A stretch of 38,291 bases of DNA from Actinomycetes bacterium (GCA_014190035.1 BJFU01000006.1:1-38291); one strand, 5' to 3'; shown: positions 1 through 10,163, counted from the first letter of the stretch. Notes: a model not told the origin generated them from the sequence alone. Numbers and translations are program-made.

Positions 1-232
1 ACTTGGGTGCCCAATGGTCTGGATTTTCTATCATTAAATGAGCATCTAATGGTTTCTGTTTTTTCTGAGCAAGACTTTCTAAAACGTTTATTCCAAAACT
101 AAGATTTGGGACAAAATGATTGTCCATGACATCAACATGAATCCAATCAGCAGAAGCACTGACTGAGGATATTTCTCTCTCCAGATTATTGGCATCAGCG
201 TTTAAAATGCTGGCTGCAATCTTTATATCCAT
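1..232 (-). CDS. rpe: Ribulose-phosphate 3-epimerase, N-terminal part (3' end runs off the window)
   Basis: Reverse-strand translation from ATG at 232: [77 protein letters not shown]; matches the conserved Rpe N-terminus ([25 protein letters not shown]). Confidence 0.93.
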   Translation of the reverse strand, partial: MDIKIAASILNADANNLEREISSVSASADWIHVDVMDNHFVPNLSFGINVLESLAQKKQKPLDAHLMIENPDHWAPK

Positions 233-293
233 AAGGTAAGAATACTCAATAACAAAGAAGAAATGATTAAGTCTGACCCTTAGGTCTCAAGAA

Positions 294-1217
294 CTAGGAA
301 AATTTCAAGTCGGATTTATCTTGAAACCCGTTAATCCACGAAATGGCGTCCATTTGCTTTTTACCTTCAGGAATAACTTCATTGATGATCAGAGAGCCAC
401 TTTTGCATCCCACGTTCACAAATTTATTGACAACTTTTATTTGCCCATGTGCAATTTGGTCTTCGAGAGAGTTTTCAGAAATTGACAAAATTTTGATTTT
501 TGATTCTCCAATAATCGTCCAAGCATTTAATCTCTTGCTACCTGCTCTTACTCTTCTACTGATCTCCGAAGAGAGATCGTTCCAATCAATTCTTAAATCC
601 ATCTCATTTATTTTTGGTGCAGTACTTACTTCTCCTGATTGTTTTACCGGTTCAAATGAACCATTTTCAATTCCTGTAATTATGTCTTCAATCTTTTGAG
701 TTGCCAATACGTTTAATTCTTGCAATACCGAATCAGTGGTTGCTGAGTCTGATAATTGGTAGGGATAGCTTTTTATAATTGGACCAGTGTCTAGTCCTTC
801 TTCTATTGCGAAAAAAGATATTCCAGTTTCTCTTTCACCTTGAAGTATTGCTCTTTGAACAGGAGCAGCGCCTCTAAACTTGGGTAACAAAGAGTAATGA
901 ATATTAATCCATCCAAATTTTAGTTCAGCTAAAACTTCCTTTCTAAGAATTTGTCCAAAAGCAACTACTATTGCCATATCTGCATCAAGTGACTTTAGAT
1001 TTTGAGCAAAGTATTCTCTATCTATTTTTTCTGGACTAAAGACTTTTAAACCTTTTTGTTTCGCAAATTCTGATACGGCTGAATCTTTAAGATCAAGCCC
1101 TCTTCCACTTTTTCGAGCTGGTTGAGTTATGACTCCGACTACTTGATGTTGAGTTGTAATCAATTTTTCCAGAATCGGTACAGCACTATCGGGAGTGCCT
1201 AAGAAAAGAATTTTCAT
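294..1217 (-). CDS. fmt: Methionyl-tRNA formyltransferase
   Basis: MKILFLGTPDSAVPILEKL, INIHYSLLPKFRGAAPVQRAILQGERETGISFF. The track ORF extends to 1289 but the family start is at 1217, just after the def stop. Confidence 0.95.
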   Translation of the reverse strand: MKILFLGTPDSAVPILEKLITTQHQVVGVITQPARKSGRGLDLKDSAVSEFAKQKGLKVFSPEKIDREYFAQNLKSLDADMAIVVAFGQILRKEVLAELKFGWINIHYSLLPKFRGAAPVQRAILQGERETGISFFAIEEGLDTGPIIKSYPYQLSDSATTDSVLQELNVLATQKIEDIITGIENGSFEPVKQSGEVSTAPKINEMDLRIDWNDLSSEISRRVRAGSKRLNAWTIIGESKIKILSISENSLEDQIAHGQIKVVNKFVNVGCKSGSLIINEVIPEGKKQMDAISWINGFQDKSDLKFS

Positions 1218-1222
1218 CGAAG

Positions 1223-1771
1223 CTAAATCGACAAACCGAAAGTATCGTGTGGACTTACCTTCACTATTGGCTTCTCCAAACCAAACCATTCGGCTTCTCT
1301 AATAGATTTCATCGCCAATTTTCTTGTCTCAGTATCTAGTCGATCTACAAAAAGTATTCCATCTAAATGATCTGTTTCATGTTGAATACATCGAGCCAAT
1401 AATTCTGAACCTTCAATGACAACATCTTCGCCATACATATTCTTTCCTCTTGCTATTACGCCATAGGAACGATCAGTGTTAAAAGCTAATCCTGGAATTG
1501 AAAGGCAGCCTTCATCTCCGTCTTGGCGGTTTTCAGATAATTGCAAAATTGGATTAATTAAATGCCCTGGTTTATCTTCTTCAACGCAGTATGTAAAGAC
1601 TCTTAAGGAAACTCCAATTTGTGGTGCTGCAAGTCCTACACCTGGGGCTTCCAACATAGTTTCAGTTAAATCTTTAACTAGTTGTTGTAATTCTTTGTCG
1701 AAGTCTCTAACTTCGTCAGCTTTTTTAGTTAGCACAGTATCGCCAAAAAGACGTATGTTCTTAATTGTCAT
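1223..1771 (-). CDS. def: Peptide deformylase
   Basis: All three PDF motifs are present: GVGLAAPQIG, EGCLSIPG, QHETDHLDGILF. Confidence 0.97.
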   Translation of the reverse strand: MTIKNIRLFGDTVLTKKADEVRDFDKELQQLVKDLTETMLEAPGVGLAAPQIGVSLRVFTYCVEEDKPGHLINPILQLSENRQDGDEGCLSIPGLAFNTDRSYGVIARGKNMYGEDVVIEGSELLARCIQHETDHLDGILFVDRLDTETRKLAMKSIREAEWFGLEKPIVKVSPHDTFGLSI

Positions 1772-1803
1772 TTAAGGGCTTTCTGTGAAAGATTTATTTA
1801 ATT

Positions 1804-3669
1804 CTAATCGATGTCGTAAGCATTGACATGAGCACGCACAGGTTTAGTTCTGGCAACACTAAATTTAATGATTTCAGACCTTACTTTGCTAATAATATCT
1901 TCGGGTTTACTGGTTCCGATAACGATTTGGGCTAATTCTTCTTTTTCAAATATTCGAGGTCCCATCACCGATATTGAAGCATCATTATTAAAGGTTTCGA
2001 GCAATTGATTAATCTCTTTTAAGTCTCCTTTAAGAGAGATCGTTGTAACAGATGGATGCAACTTAGTTTCAGTTCTTAATTCTTGCTCATTGTCTATCAA
2101 CCAATTTGTATCGTGCTTTATTAAGGCCTGTACGACTCTGTTGGTCGATTCACTAGTGATAAAAACTTTTCCACCATCTGATTCTGGCTTCAACAGGGTC
2201 AACAGATGCAACCACTTTCTAAGGGCTTCTTCAGAAGCTGCAAGAGATGGAACTCCCAATAATAAATATGCATCCAACAAAATGGCAGCTGAATAACCAT
2301 TTGGTGTTTTCGGTTCTGCTCCAGGTGTTGCAACAATAATTGAATTACTCTCTTCAACAGCTCGAAGAATTGTTGCTCCACCAGAAGTCAGGATATTTAC
2401 ACCTGGAAAAGACTTGCCAAGTTCCTCAACAGTCTTGGTTTGTCCTACAACTGAAATTCTAAATTCTCTGGTGTTGCAGTATCTACATCTCCAACTGCTG
2501 GCAACTTTTCCGCACCATTTGCATTCTGGAGCTGAGTTTTTTTGTTTAGTTAAAAGTGGACCTGAACACCCATTACATCTTGCACTTTCTCGACAACTAG
2601 AGCACTGCAGATTACTGGAGTACCCAAGTCTTGGAACTTGAACTAAAACGTTGCCGCTCTTCAAACCTTCTTTAACTAATTCCCAGGCTTTGTTTGGAAT
2701 TCGTTTGGTGCGTTCAATTGGATCAGATGAGGAATTATCAAGTGTGAAGACTTGAGGCCAGTAATTCTTTGAATCACTATCAGAAAAGGGAACTCGCGCT
2801 ATTTCTTTGTCTTTGATTAATTGATTAATGGCAACACTTTCGCAATTTCCAAAAGACATGAAATCGCAACCATTAAGTCTTGCTCTTAAAATTGCTACCT
2901 CTCTTGCATTCCAATAAGGAGATTGTTGAGAGTAATAGTTTTCATCCGCGTCATCCCAAATTGCTATTAATCCGAGATTTTGAAGTGGTGCAAAAACTGC
3001 ATTTCTTGTTCCTATAACTACATCTGTATTACTTCCAAGGATCTCAAGAAATGAGCTGTATCTAACACTTGGTTCTTGCTCTGCACTTAATACTTGAACT
3101 TTGACTCCAGGTTCCTTCAATATCAAGGTGCTCTTAAATTCTTCAACTAAATAAATATTGGGGAAAAGTATTAATGATTGTTTCCCATGCTTAATTGTCT
3201 TCTTAACAGAGTCAATGATTGCAACATCTTTATCAACGCAAGGAGGAATAGTTATTGAACTATGAGTGACATCTTCTTTTGAATCTTTTTTTGGAACTTT
3301 TATTGATTCGAACTTGAAAGCTTTTTCAATCTTTGCCTGCCTCGGAGGAATTGCAAAACGCAAAACATCTGTCAAATTACCGATGAATCGATCAGCAACA
3401 ATTTGAGACAAGGTTAAAACTTCAGGTGTTAAAACAGGATAGTTCGATATTACTTTTGAGATCTCACTTAGTTTTTTGTGATGACTCGATAGTGCAACTT
3501 TCTCGACTACCCAAGCTTCCATATTTCTGTTGGAGAACTTGACTTTTACTTTGACTCCGGGAACACAAATTTCATCTAGTTCTTCTGGAATTTCGTAATC
3601 AAATAATCTGTCAAGATGTGGCAAAGGGTTGTCTAAAACAACTCGAGCAACGTTTAAGTGTCGCGGCAT
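1804..3669 (-). CDS. priA: Primosomal protein N' (PriA), actinobacterial helicase-degenerate type
   Basis: N-terminal RVVLDNPLPHLDRLFDYEIP and zinc-binding cysteines CSSC...CNGC...CKWCG...CRYC; no GxTGSGKT Walker A. Position between metK and def supports it. Confidence 0.88.
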   Translation of the reverse strand: MPRHLNVARVVLDNPLPHLDRLFDYEIPEELDEICVPGVKVKVKFSNRNMEAWVVEKVALSSHHKKLSEISKVISNYPVLTPEVLTLSQIVADRFIGNLTDVLRFAIPPRQAKIEKAFKFESIKVPKKDSKEDVTHSSITIPPCVDKDVAIIDSVKKTIKHGKQSLILFPNIYLVEEFKSTLILKEPGVKVQVLSAEQEPSVRYSSFLEILGSNTDVVIGTRNAVFAPLQNLGLIAIWDDADENYYSQQSPYWNAREVAILRARLNGCDFMSFGNCESVAINQLIKDKEIARVPFSDSDSKNYWPQVFTLDNSSSDPIERTKRIPNKAWELVKEGLKSGNVLVQVPRLGYSSNLQCSSCRESARCNGCSGPLLTKQKNSAPECKWCGKVASSWRCRYCNTREFRISVVGQTKTVEELGKSFPGVNILTSGGATILRAVEESNSIIVATPGAEPKTPNGYSAAILLDAYLLLGVPSLAASEEALRKWLHLLTLLKPESDGGKVFITSESTNRVVQALIKHDTNWLIDNEQELRTETKLHPSVTTISLKGDLKEINQLLETFNNDASISVMGPRIFEKEELAQIVIGTSKPEDIISKVRSEIIKFSVARTKPVRAHVNAYDID

Positions 3670-3698
3670 CTAGCGCGTTACTCCTTGAACTTTAATTT

Positions 3699-4895
3699 TT
3701 AAGATATTGCAGACTTAAGATCTTCTGCCCTATCTGTTTTCTCCCAGGTGAAATCTTTGTCTTCTCGACCAAAGTGACCATAAGCAGCAGTCTTTTTGTA
3801 AATAGGACGCTTTAGATCTAGATCTCTAATAATTGCTGCTGGGCGTAAATCAAAAACTTTAAGAATTGCTTCTTGAATTTTCTCATCACTAGTAATTCCG
3901 GTTCCAAAAGTTTCCACAAAGACTCCGACTGGTTGAGCTTTGCCAATTGCGTAAGCAACTTGAACTTCACATCTTTGTGCTAATCCAGCTGCCACAACAT
4001 TCTTAGCAACCCAACGCATGGCATAAGCAGCAGATCTATCTACTTTTGACGGATCTTTTCCAGAAAAAGCTCCACCACCGTGTCTACTCATTCCACCGTA
4101 GGTGTCAACAATAATTTTTCTGCCAGTTAAACCAGCATCTCCCATTGGTCCGCCAATTTCGAATCTTCCCGTTGGGTTTACTAATAATTTGAAGTTACTG
4201 ATATCAAGTTTTACATCCAGTGCTTTTAAAACAGGTTCAACAACATGTTTTTTAACATCTGGTGCTAATTGTTTTTCAAGATCAACTTCTGCTGCATGTT
4301 GTGATGAAACCACAATGGTGTCTAGTCGAACTGGTCTGTTTTGTTCGTCATATTCAATAGTTACTTGTGTTTTTCCATCTGGTCGAAGGTAACTCAAAGT
4401 TCCGTTTTTTCTAACTTCAGTTAGTTTCTCAGCTAATCTGTGTGCTAAATAAATTGGCAATGGCATAAGAGTCTTTGTATCGGTACAGGCATAACCAAAC
4501 ATCAAACCTTGATCTCCAGCACCTTGTCTGTCCAAAGGATCTTGCGAACCTGTTCTTTCTTCTAAAGCATCATCAACACCTTGTGCGATGTCTGGTGATT
4601 GTTTTCCAATAGAAACAGATACACCACATGAATTTCCATCAAAACCTTTAACAGAGCTGTCATAACCAATTTGTGTCACAACTTGACGAATAATTTCAGG
4701 TACATCTGTGTATCCACTAGTTGTTACTTCTCCTGCAACGTGAACTTGTCCAGTGGTGATTAAAGTTTCGACAGCTACTCGGCTGTGTGGGTCTTGCTTA
4801 AGCATGTCATCAAGAATTGAGTCACTTATTTGGTCAGCAATTTTATCTGGGTGACCTTCAGTTACGGATTCAGAAGTAAATAAGCGTCCGGACAT
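3699..4895 (-). CDS. metK: S-adenosylmethionine synthetase
   Basis: [67 protein letters not shown]-like AGGAAAGGA lies upstream. Confidence 0.98.
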   Translation of the reverse strand: MSGRLFTSESVTEGHPDKIADQISDSILDDMLKQDPHSRVAVETLITTGQVHVAGEVTTSGYTDVPEIIRQVVTQIGYDSSVKGFDGNSCGVSVSIGKQSPDIAQGVDDALEERTGSQDPLDRQGAGDQGLMFGYACTDTKTLMPLPIYLAHRLAEKLTEVRKNGTLSYLRPDGKTQVTIEYDEQNRPVRLDTIVVSSQHAAEVDLEKQLAPDVKKHVVEPVLKALDVKLDISNFKLLVNPTGRFEIGGPMGDAGLTGRKIIVDTYGGMSRHGGGAFSGKDPSKVDRSAAYAMRWVAKNVVAAGLAQRCEVQVAYAIGKAQPVGVFVETFGTGITSDEKIQEAILKVFDLRPAAIIRDLDLKRPIYKKTAAYGHFGREDKDFTWEKTDRAEDLKSAIS

Positions 4896-4940
4896 TGAGT
4901 GGATATTCCTTTCCTGGAATTTATTAATTACTAATTCAGG

Positions 4941-6194
4941 TCACGCAAGGTCGGGCTCGACCGGACTCTTTCTTTCTTGACCCACTTTAGCCAGGTCCTT
5001 AACGATGAAGTCCCAGATGGCGTCGGCGAGTGCTAATTTGTCGGTTTTTGGTAAAGAAATTGCTTGATTACTCGTTACTAAAACGGCTTCATTCTCATCA
5101 CTACTAATACCAACTGAAGCAGAGACTTTGTTACCGACAATCAAATCAGCTTTCTTTTTCTCTAATTTGGTTTTAGATAAGCCGACAAGTTCTTCATTAT
5201 TATTTGTAGTTTCAGCAGCAAATCCTACAAGATATTGCTTTACAGGTTTATTCTCAGACAGGACAGTCAAAATGTCTCCGGTTTTGCTCAATTCAATATT
5301 CAACTTATCTGTTGACTTTTTTATTTTTGATTCTTCAGGATTGGGAACAAAATAATCTGCAACTGCTGCATTCATAATCACTATGTCAGCAGATCCAGCT
5401 CGAAGAGTCATTTGTTCCATCATTTCTAATGCAGAATTTGCTGCAACAAATTCAACTCCTGCAGGAACTGCAACGTTTAGATTTGCACCGACCAAAGTTA
5501 CTTTGGCACCTCTACTTAATGCAGAAAGTGCAAGAGCTACTCCTTGTTTTCCACTAGCTCTATTGCCAATAAATCGTATTGGATCAATTGCCTCTCTGGT
5601 TCCACCAGCAGAAATTAAGACATTTAGTCCAGATAAATCCTTAGGTAAATTTGATGTTTTTCGATTTACAACTTGCTTAACAACTCGAGCAATTTCAGTT
5701 GTATCTGGAAGACGACCTACTCCTTGGTCTTCACCGGTTAATTGTCCTACTGCTGGTTCTAAAACTAAGAAACCACGTTTACGAAGAGTTGCTACATTTT
5801 CTCTTGTTGCGAAATTTTCCCACATCTCTGTGTGCATTGCTGGTGCCAAAATAATCGGGCACTTTGCTACTAACAAAGTTGCAAGTAATGCATCATTAGC
5901 AAAGCCATAGACAAGGTGAGCTAAGAAATCTGCCGTAGCAGGAGCAACCACAATTGCATCCGCATTTTTAGCAACGTTTACATGTTCTACATCATGGGCC
6001 TTATCCCAGATATCTGAAATTACAGGTTTACCACTTAATGCTGCAAATGTAGTTTCGCCAACAAACTTAAGAGCACTATTTGTAGCAATAACTTGAACAT
6101 CTAGATCTTGATCTTTGAGTCTTCTAATTAGATCAGCAGATTTGTAAGCAGCAATGCCACCAGTAACTCCAAGTACAACTAAAGGTCGAGACAT
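4941..6194 (-). CDS. coaBC: Bifunctional phosphopantothenoylcysteine decarboxylase / phosphopantothenate-cysteine ligase
   Basis: GVTGGIAAYKSADLIRRL, APAMHTEMWENFATREN, LISAGGTREAIDPIRFIGNRASGKQG, NAAVADYF. Confidence 0.97.
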   Translation of the reverse strand: MSRPLVVLGVTGGIAAYKSADLIRRLKDQDLDVQVIATNSALKFVGETTFAALSGKPVISDIWDKAHDVEHVNVAKNADAIVVAPATADFLAHLVYGFANDALLATLLVAKCPIILAPAMHTEMWENFATRENVATLRKRGFLVLEPAVGQLTGEDQGVGRLPDTTEIARVVKQVVNRKTSNLPKDLSGLNVLISAGGTREAIDPIRFIGNRASGKQGVALALSALSRGAKVTLVGANLNVAVPAGVEFVAANSALEMMEQMTLRAGSADIVIMNAAVADYFVPNPEESKIKKSTDKLNIELSKTGDILTVLSENKPVKQYLVGFAAETTNNNEELVGLSKTKLEKKKADLIVGNKVSASVGISSDENEAVLVTSNQAISLPKTDKLALADAIWDFIVKDLAKVGQERKSPVEPDLA

Positions 6195-6225
6195 GTTTTC
6201 TCCGACTTAGTTATTTGAGAATTTC

Positions 6226-6717
6226 TTAGGAAACAGTTTCTTCAGTTGTTGCAGCATCGTCGCCCTCTTGGTTAACGGCAACAACTGCAGCATCTGCTTG
6301 AGCTTCTACATCTTCTGTAATTACCTCAGCAGTTTCTTCAAAAGTTTCTTCATAAACTCCAGCAAATGAATTGTCATAGCCAGCGTTATATCTTTGTTGA
6401 GCTTGAATCGCAGCTAATCTTCTTTGTTCCATTTCAGCTGCTTCTTGAGCCAAAACCTCTGGATCAACGTGTTCGGTGCTTAAAAGTTTTGAGTTGATTT
6501 CTCTTAATGCAATTGACAATGGTTTTTCTTGTAATTGTGTTTCAACAAGTGGACCAACATATTCAAGTAAGCCTTCACCTAATTGTGAATAGTAAGCATT
6601 AATTTGACGTGCACGTTTGGCAGCATAAATAACTAATTGATATTTAGAACCTGCAGTATCCAATAGATCATCAATTGGAGGATTAGTAATTCCTTCTGGA
6701 CGAATTGTGGTTGCCAC
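6226..6717 (-). CDS. rpoZ: DNA-directed RNA polymerase omega subunit with long acidic C-terminal tail
   Basis: [52 protein letters not shown]...[10 protein letters not shown]; located between gmk and coaBC. Confidence 0.94.
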   Translation of the reverse strand: MATTIRPEGITNPPIDDLLDTAGSKYQLVIYAAKRARQINAYYSQLGEGLLEYVGPLVETQLQEKPLSIALREINSKLLSTEHVDPEVLAQEAAEMEQRRLAAIQAQQRYNAGYDNSFAGVYEETFEETAEVITEDVEAQADAAVVAVNQEGDDAATTEETVS

Positions 6718-6754
6718 TGTTAAATAAGGCCTTTCAGGTCAAATTTGATATCTC

Positions 6755-7306
6755 TTAATTGAGATGTAACAAGGTTATCAGTTGACTGACCGCCGACTGA
6801 ACATCCTCATTGATTACCACAGCATCGAACTCATTTTCAGCCTCTAACTCACCTATTGCCACCTGGAGTCGAAGTTCTAGTTCTTCTGGCTTCTCTGTTC
6901 CTCTGTCAATAAGTCTTCTTTTCAATTCCTCAATTGAAGGAGGTTTAAGCATAACTAGAAAAGCTTCAGGCATTGATTTTTTAACTTGTCGAGCACCTTG
7001 TAAATCTATTTCTAAAACTACTATCTGATTATTTCTAATTCTTTCTTCAACAGGTTTTCTAGGAGTTCCATACCAAGCGCCAGCAAATTGCGCATGCTCT
7101 AACAAATTTCCTTCATCTATTTCATCTAGAAATTCTTTTTCAGTTAAAAACATGTAATGATCATCATGATTTTCTTCAGGTCTAGGTTTACGCGTTGTTG
7201 CAGAAACAGAGAGAAAAACTTCAGGTTTTTGCCTAACAAGTTCTCTTACGACTGTTCCTTTACCAACCCCTGAGGGTCCTGCTAAAACGACTAGTTTGGA
7301 TTTCAC
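6755..7306 (-). CDS. gmk: Guanylate kinase
   Basis: LVVLAGPSGVGKGTVVREL, SVSATTRKPRPEENHDDHYMFL, LEIDLQGARQVK. Confidence 0.97.
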   Translation of the reverse strand: MKSKLVVLAGPSGVGKGTVVRELVRQKPEVFLSVSATTRKPRPEENHDDHYMFLTEKEFLDEIDEGNLLEHAQFAGAWYGTPRKPVEERIRNNQIVVLEIDLQGARQVKKSMPEAFLVMLKPPSIEELKRRLIDRGTEKPEELELRLQVAIGELEAENEFDAVVINEDVQSAVSQLITLLHLN

Positions 7307-7617
7307 GAACTAAATTCCGCTAAGAGTGCATTTAATTGGTTAGGACCTAATCCTCTAAGTCTTCTACTTGAAGCAATACCAATTCTTTCCATTAAATTCT
7401 CAGCTCTTATCTTTCCAACTCCTGGCATGGATTCCAAAAGAGCAATTACTTTCATTTTTGCAACCGCTTCATCGGTTTGTATACGAGAAAATGCTTCGGC
7501 CAGATTCATTTCGCCATTTTTTAGTTTCTCGCGAAGACTTGCTCTCACTTTTCTAGCTGCTGCAGCTTTTAATAGAGCGGCGGCACGTTCTTCTTTAGTG
7601 AGGGTAGGTAATGCCAT
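7303..7617 (-). CDS. mihF: Actinobacterial integration host factor
   Basis: MALPTLTKEERAAALLKAAAARKVRASLREKLKNGE...LESMPGVGKIRAENLMERIGIASSRRLRGLGPNQ. Start taken at 7617, not the track start at 7653; 4-bp overlap with gmk. Confidence 0.95.
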   Translation of the reverse strand: MALPTLTKEERAAALLKAAAARKVRASLREKLKNGEMNLAEAFSRIQTDEAVAKMKVIALLESMPGVGKIRAENLMERIGIASSRRLRGLGPNQLNALLAEFSS

Positions 7618-7662
7618 GGGGTTATCTTTGCACCTTGCTAATTGGTGAGGCAATAAAGGTCT

Positions 7663-8355
7663 TCACAATTTAACGCTATTTACTTCTTCGCTTATTCTCT
7701 TGGCTGCTTCACTAACATTGTCTGATCCTGTGATTGGTCTGCCAATTACCAGCAAATTCGCACCATTCAAAAGAGCCTCTTCGGGGGTTGCAATTCTTTG
7801 CTGATCATTGGCATTTGAACCTTTTGGTCTAACTCCTGGTGTGATTAACACAATTGATGGATCAACATTTTTACGAATTTCTGATACTTCTTGTGGACTG
7901 CAAACTATTGCACGTGCACCGGCAGCCACAGAAAGCTTTGCTAAATTTAGAGCTGATTCTTTGGGTGCGTTCTTAAATCCAATTTTTTGTAGATTTACTT
8001 CGTCAATTGAAGTCAGAATGGTTACAGCAACTATGAAAGTATTAGGCAAAGTTTTTACTGCTTCATTAATCATCTCTGCCCCACCTGAGGCATGAACTGT
8101 TAAGTATTTTGGATTTAGATCAGCAACTGATCGACACGCCCCAGCAACTGTGGCGGGAATATCGTGAAGTTTTAGATCTAAGAAGATTTCACAATCACTG
8201 ATCTTCCTTATTTCTTCAATTGAGCTTTTGCCATCTCGAAGATAATTTTCTAAACCTATTTTTAATGTTGAAACGTAAGGAGAAACATCCTTGGCCCATG
8301 ATTTAGCTGTTTGTAAATCTGGTGCATCAAGGGCAACTGCAATTGGTGCTTTCAT
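7663..8355 (-). CDS. pyrF: Orotidine 5'-phosphate decarboxylase (type 1)
   Basis: PIAVALDAPDLQTAKSW, EIFLDLKLHDIPATV, LITPGVRPKGSNANDQQRIATPEEAL. Confidence 0.96.
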   Translation of the reverse strand: MKAPIAVALDAPDLQTAKSWAKDVSPYVSTLKIGLENYLRDGKSSIEEIRKISDCEIFLDLKLHDIPATVAGACRSVADLNPKYLTVHASGGAEMINEAVKTLPNTFIVAVTILTSIDEVNLQKIGFKNAPKESALNLAKLSVAAGARAIVCSPQEVSEIRKNVDPSIVLITPGVRPKGSNANDQQRIATPEEALLNGANLLVIGRPITGSDNVSEAAKRISEEVNSVKL

Positions 8356-9309
8356 CTATAAATCTTCTCGGTGAGCGGCACTAATAATTTCGGACAACGA
8401 GCGGATGCCTTTTTCTTGCAAAATTTCAGCTGTCTCATCATGAATTCTCACACAAGCTTCTGGATCATTAAAAACTGTTGTACCAACACTTATGGCGTTT
8501 GCTCCGGCTGCGAAAAATTCAATGGCATCTCTTCCATTTCTAATTCCTCCCATGCCAATAATTGGAATATTTGGTAAAGCTTTTCTGATTTGATAAACAC
8601 ATCGAATGGCAACTGGTCTGATGGCTGGACCTGATAATCCACCGGTTTTACCACTAAGTTTTGGTAACAAAGTATCTGTATCGATAACCATTCCCAACAA
8701 AGTGTTGATCACACTTAATCCATCAGCACCTGCTTTTACAACCGACTTTGCGATTTCAGTTATGTCGGTTACATCGGGTGATAATTTTGCAAAAAGTGGA
8801 ATACTTGCTGAGACATTTCTTCGCACACTATTTATGACATCTGCTGCTGCGTATGGGTCACATGCAAAAACTTGACCTCTATTTTCAACATTAGGACAAG
8901 AAATGTTTACTTCAATTGCAATTACTCCAGGAATATCCCTTAATTTATCTGCAACTTTGCCAAATTCTTCAACGTTATTTCCTGCAATAGAAACAATGGT
9001 TTTAGCGCCCTTTTGGCTCAACCAACTTAAATCGTTTTGAATAAAATCATCAATACCTGGTCCTTGTAATCCAATTCCGTTTAACATTCCACTGGGAGTT
9101 TCGGCCATACGAGGTGTGGCTCTGCCAGATCTTGGATTTAACATCACACTTTTTGTTACAACTGCACCAATAGTGGTGATATCAATAAATTGATCTAATT
9201 CTTTTCCAGCAGCAGCACAACCTGAAGCTGTAAAAACTGGTGAAGAAAATTCCAGTCTTCCAAGTTTGGTAGACATATCTACCGTTGTTCTTTTAGGAAC
9301 TCTTTTCAT
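8356..9309 (-). CDS. pyrD: Dihydroorotate dehydrogenase, class 1B catalytic subunit
   Basis: FSSPVFTASGCAAAGKEL, VNISCPNVENRGQVFACDP, KLSPDVTDI, GMGGIRNGRDAIEFFAAGANAISVGT; paired with an adjacent PyrK. Confidence 0.95.
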   Translation of the reverse strand: MKRVPKRTTVDMSTKLGRLEFSSPVFTASGCAAAGKELDQFIDITTIGAVVTKSVMLNPRSGRATPRMAETPSGMLNGIGLQGPGIDDFIQNDLSWLSQKGAKTIVSIAGNNVEEFGKVADKLRDIPGVIAIEVNISCPNVENRGQVFACDPYAAADVINSVRRNVSASIPLFAKLSPDVTDITEIAKSVVKAGADGLSVINTLLGMVIDTDTLLPKLSGKTGGLSGPAIRPVAIRCVYQIRKALPNIPIIGMGGIRNGRDAIEFFAAGANAISVGTTVFNDPEACVRIHDETAEILQEKGIRSLSEIISAAHREDL

Positions 9310-10163
9310 TAGTGCCCACCAATTTCAGGAGCGCCCCAAGTATCAGCAGGAATTGTGCCAACTTCATCCCAGCGAACTTTGTCTCCTCTAAAAGCTGGAC
9401 CATCAACACAAGAACGAAGCATTCTTGTTACACCGTCTTCACCAATAATTGGCATAACGCAAGTCATACAGACACCAATTCCACAAGCCATTGATTCTTC
9501 AACACTTGTTTGAGAAACAATTCCGTGAAGTGTGGCAACTTCAGAAACTGCTTTTAACATTTGCATTGGACCACAGGCGTAAACAACTGCTGCACCAGAT
9601 TTTTTGATTACATCAGGCAATACATCAGTTACTCGACCCATCACACCAGATGTTCCATCGTCTGTTGTCACAGAAAGTGTTGTTGAAATTCTTCTTGCTT
9701 CCAGCATTCCAAATAATTTTTCTTGAGTAGAAGCCCCCAAAATAAAATCAACACGGCAACCTCGTGCTGTCAAAGCTTCAGCCAAGGTAAACAGTGGTGC
9801 TGCGCCATAACCACCACCAACTAAAACACAAGGAACTGGATCTTTGGGCAAACTAAATGGTTTACCTAATGGGCCAACTAAATTAATAGGATCATTTCTT
9901 TTTAGATTTGCAATGTAATCAGTTCCTGGGCCATGTGGTGAAACCACAATGTCAACTGTTCCACCATAAACGCCTCGATCATTCACTTGATAAATACTGA
10001 AAGCTCTTCTAAGAATTAACGAACTTCTTTCATCCCCAATTGCTACGGCCACAAAATTGCCAGGTTTAAAATCTTTGGGAATATCAGCTGCTGTGGCAGT
10101 TAAAACAAAATAACTACCAACTTTTTTAACATCAACGACGGTGCCTTTATGAACAATGGGCAT
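9309..10163 (-). CDS. pyrK: Dihydroorotate dehydrogenase electron-transfer subunit (FAD / [2Fe-2S])
   Basis: VGGGYGAAPLFTLAEAL, YACGPMQMLKAV, ESMACGIGVCMTCVMPI...RSCVDGPAFRGDKV. ATG at 10163 overlaps the carB TGA; the track start at 10166 is a TTG immediately before it. Confidence 0.95.
   Translation of the reverse strand: MPIVHKGTVVDVKKVGSYFVLTATAADIPKDFKPGNFVAVAIGDERSSLILRRAFSIYQVNDRGVYGGTVDIVVSPHGPGTDYIANLKRNDPINLVGPLGKPFSLPKDPVPCVLVGGGYGAAPLFTLAEALTARGCRVDFILGASTQEKLFGMLEARRISTTLSVTTDDGTSGVMGRVTDVLPDVIKKSGAAVVYACGPMQMLKAVSEVATLHGIVSQTSVEESMACGIGVCMTCVMPIIGEDGVTRMLRSCVDGPAFRGDKVRWDEVGTIPADTWGAPEIGGH

Noticed and set aside
2199-2381. Minus-strand 60-aa ORF in a second frame within priA
   Set aside because: Fully nested in priA out of frame, low complexity (LLQLLKKPL); not credible as a gene.
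4896-4940. Possible SAM riboswitch upstream of metK
   Set aside because: Only 45 bp separate metK from the window's next upstream-strand feature boundary, and upstream of metK (toward coaBC) there is an ordinary SD but no SAM-aptamer-like structure.
5383-5910. 175-aa plus-strand ORF antisense to coaBC
   Set aside because: It lies entirely within the strongly supported coaBC gene and has no recognisable domain; typical shadow ORF of a long coding gene.
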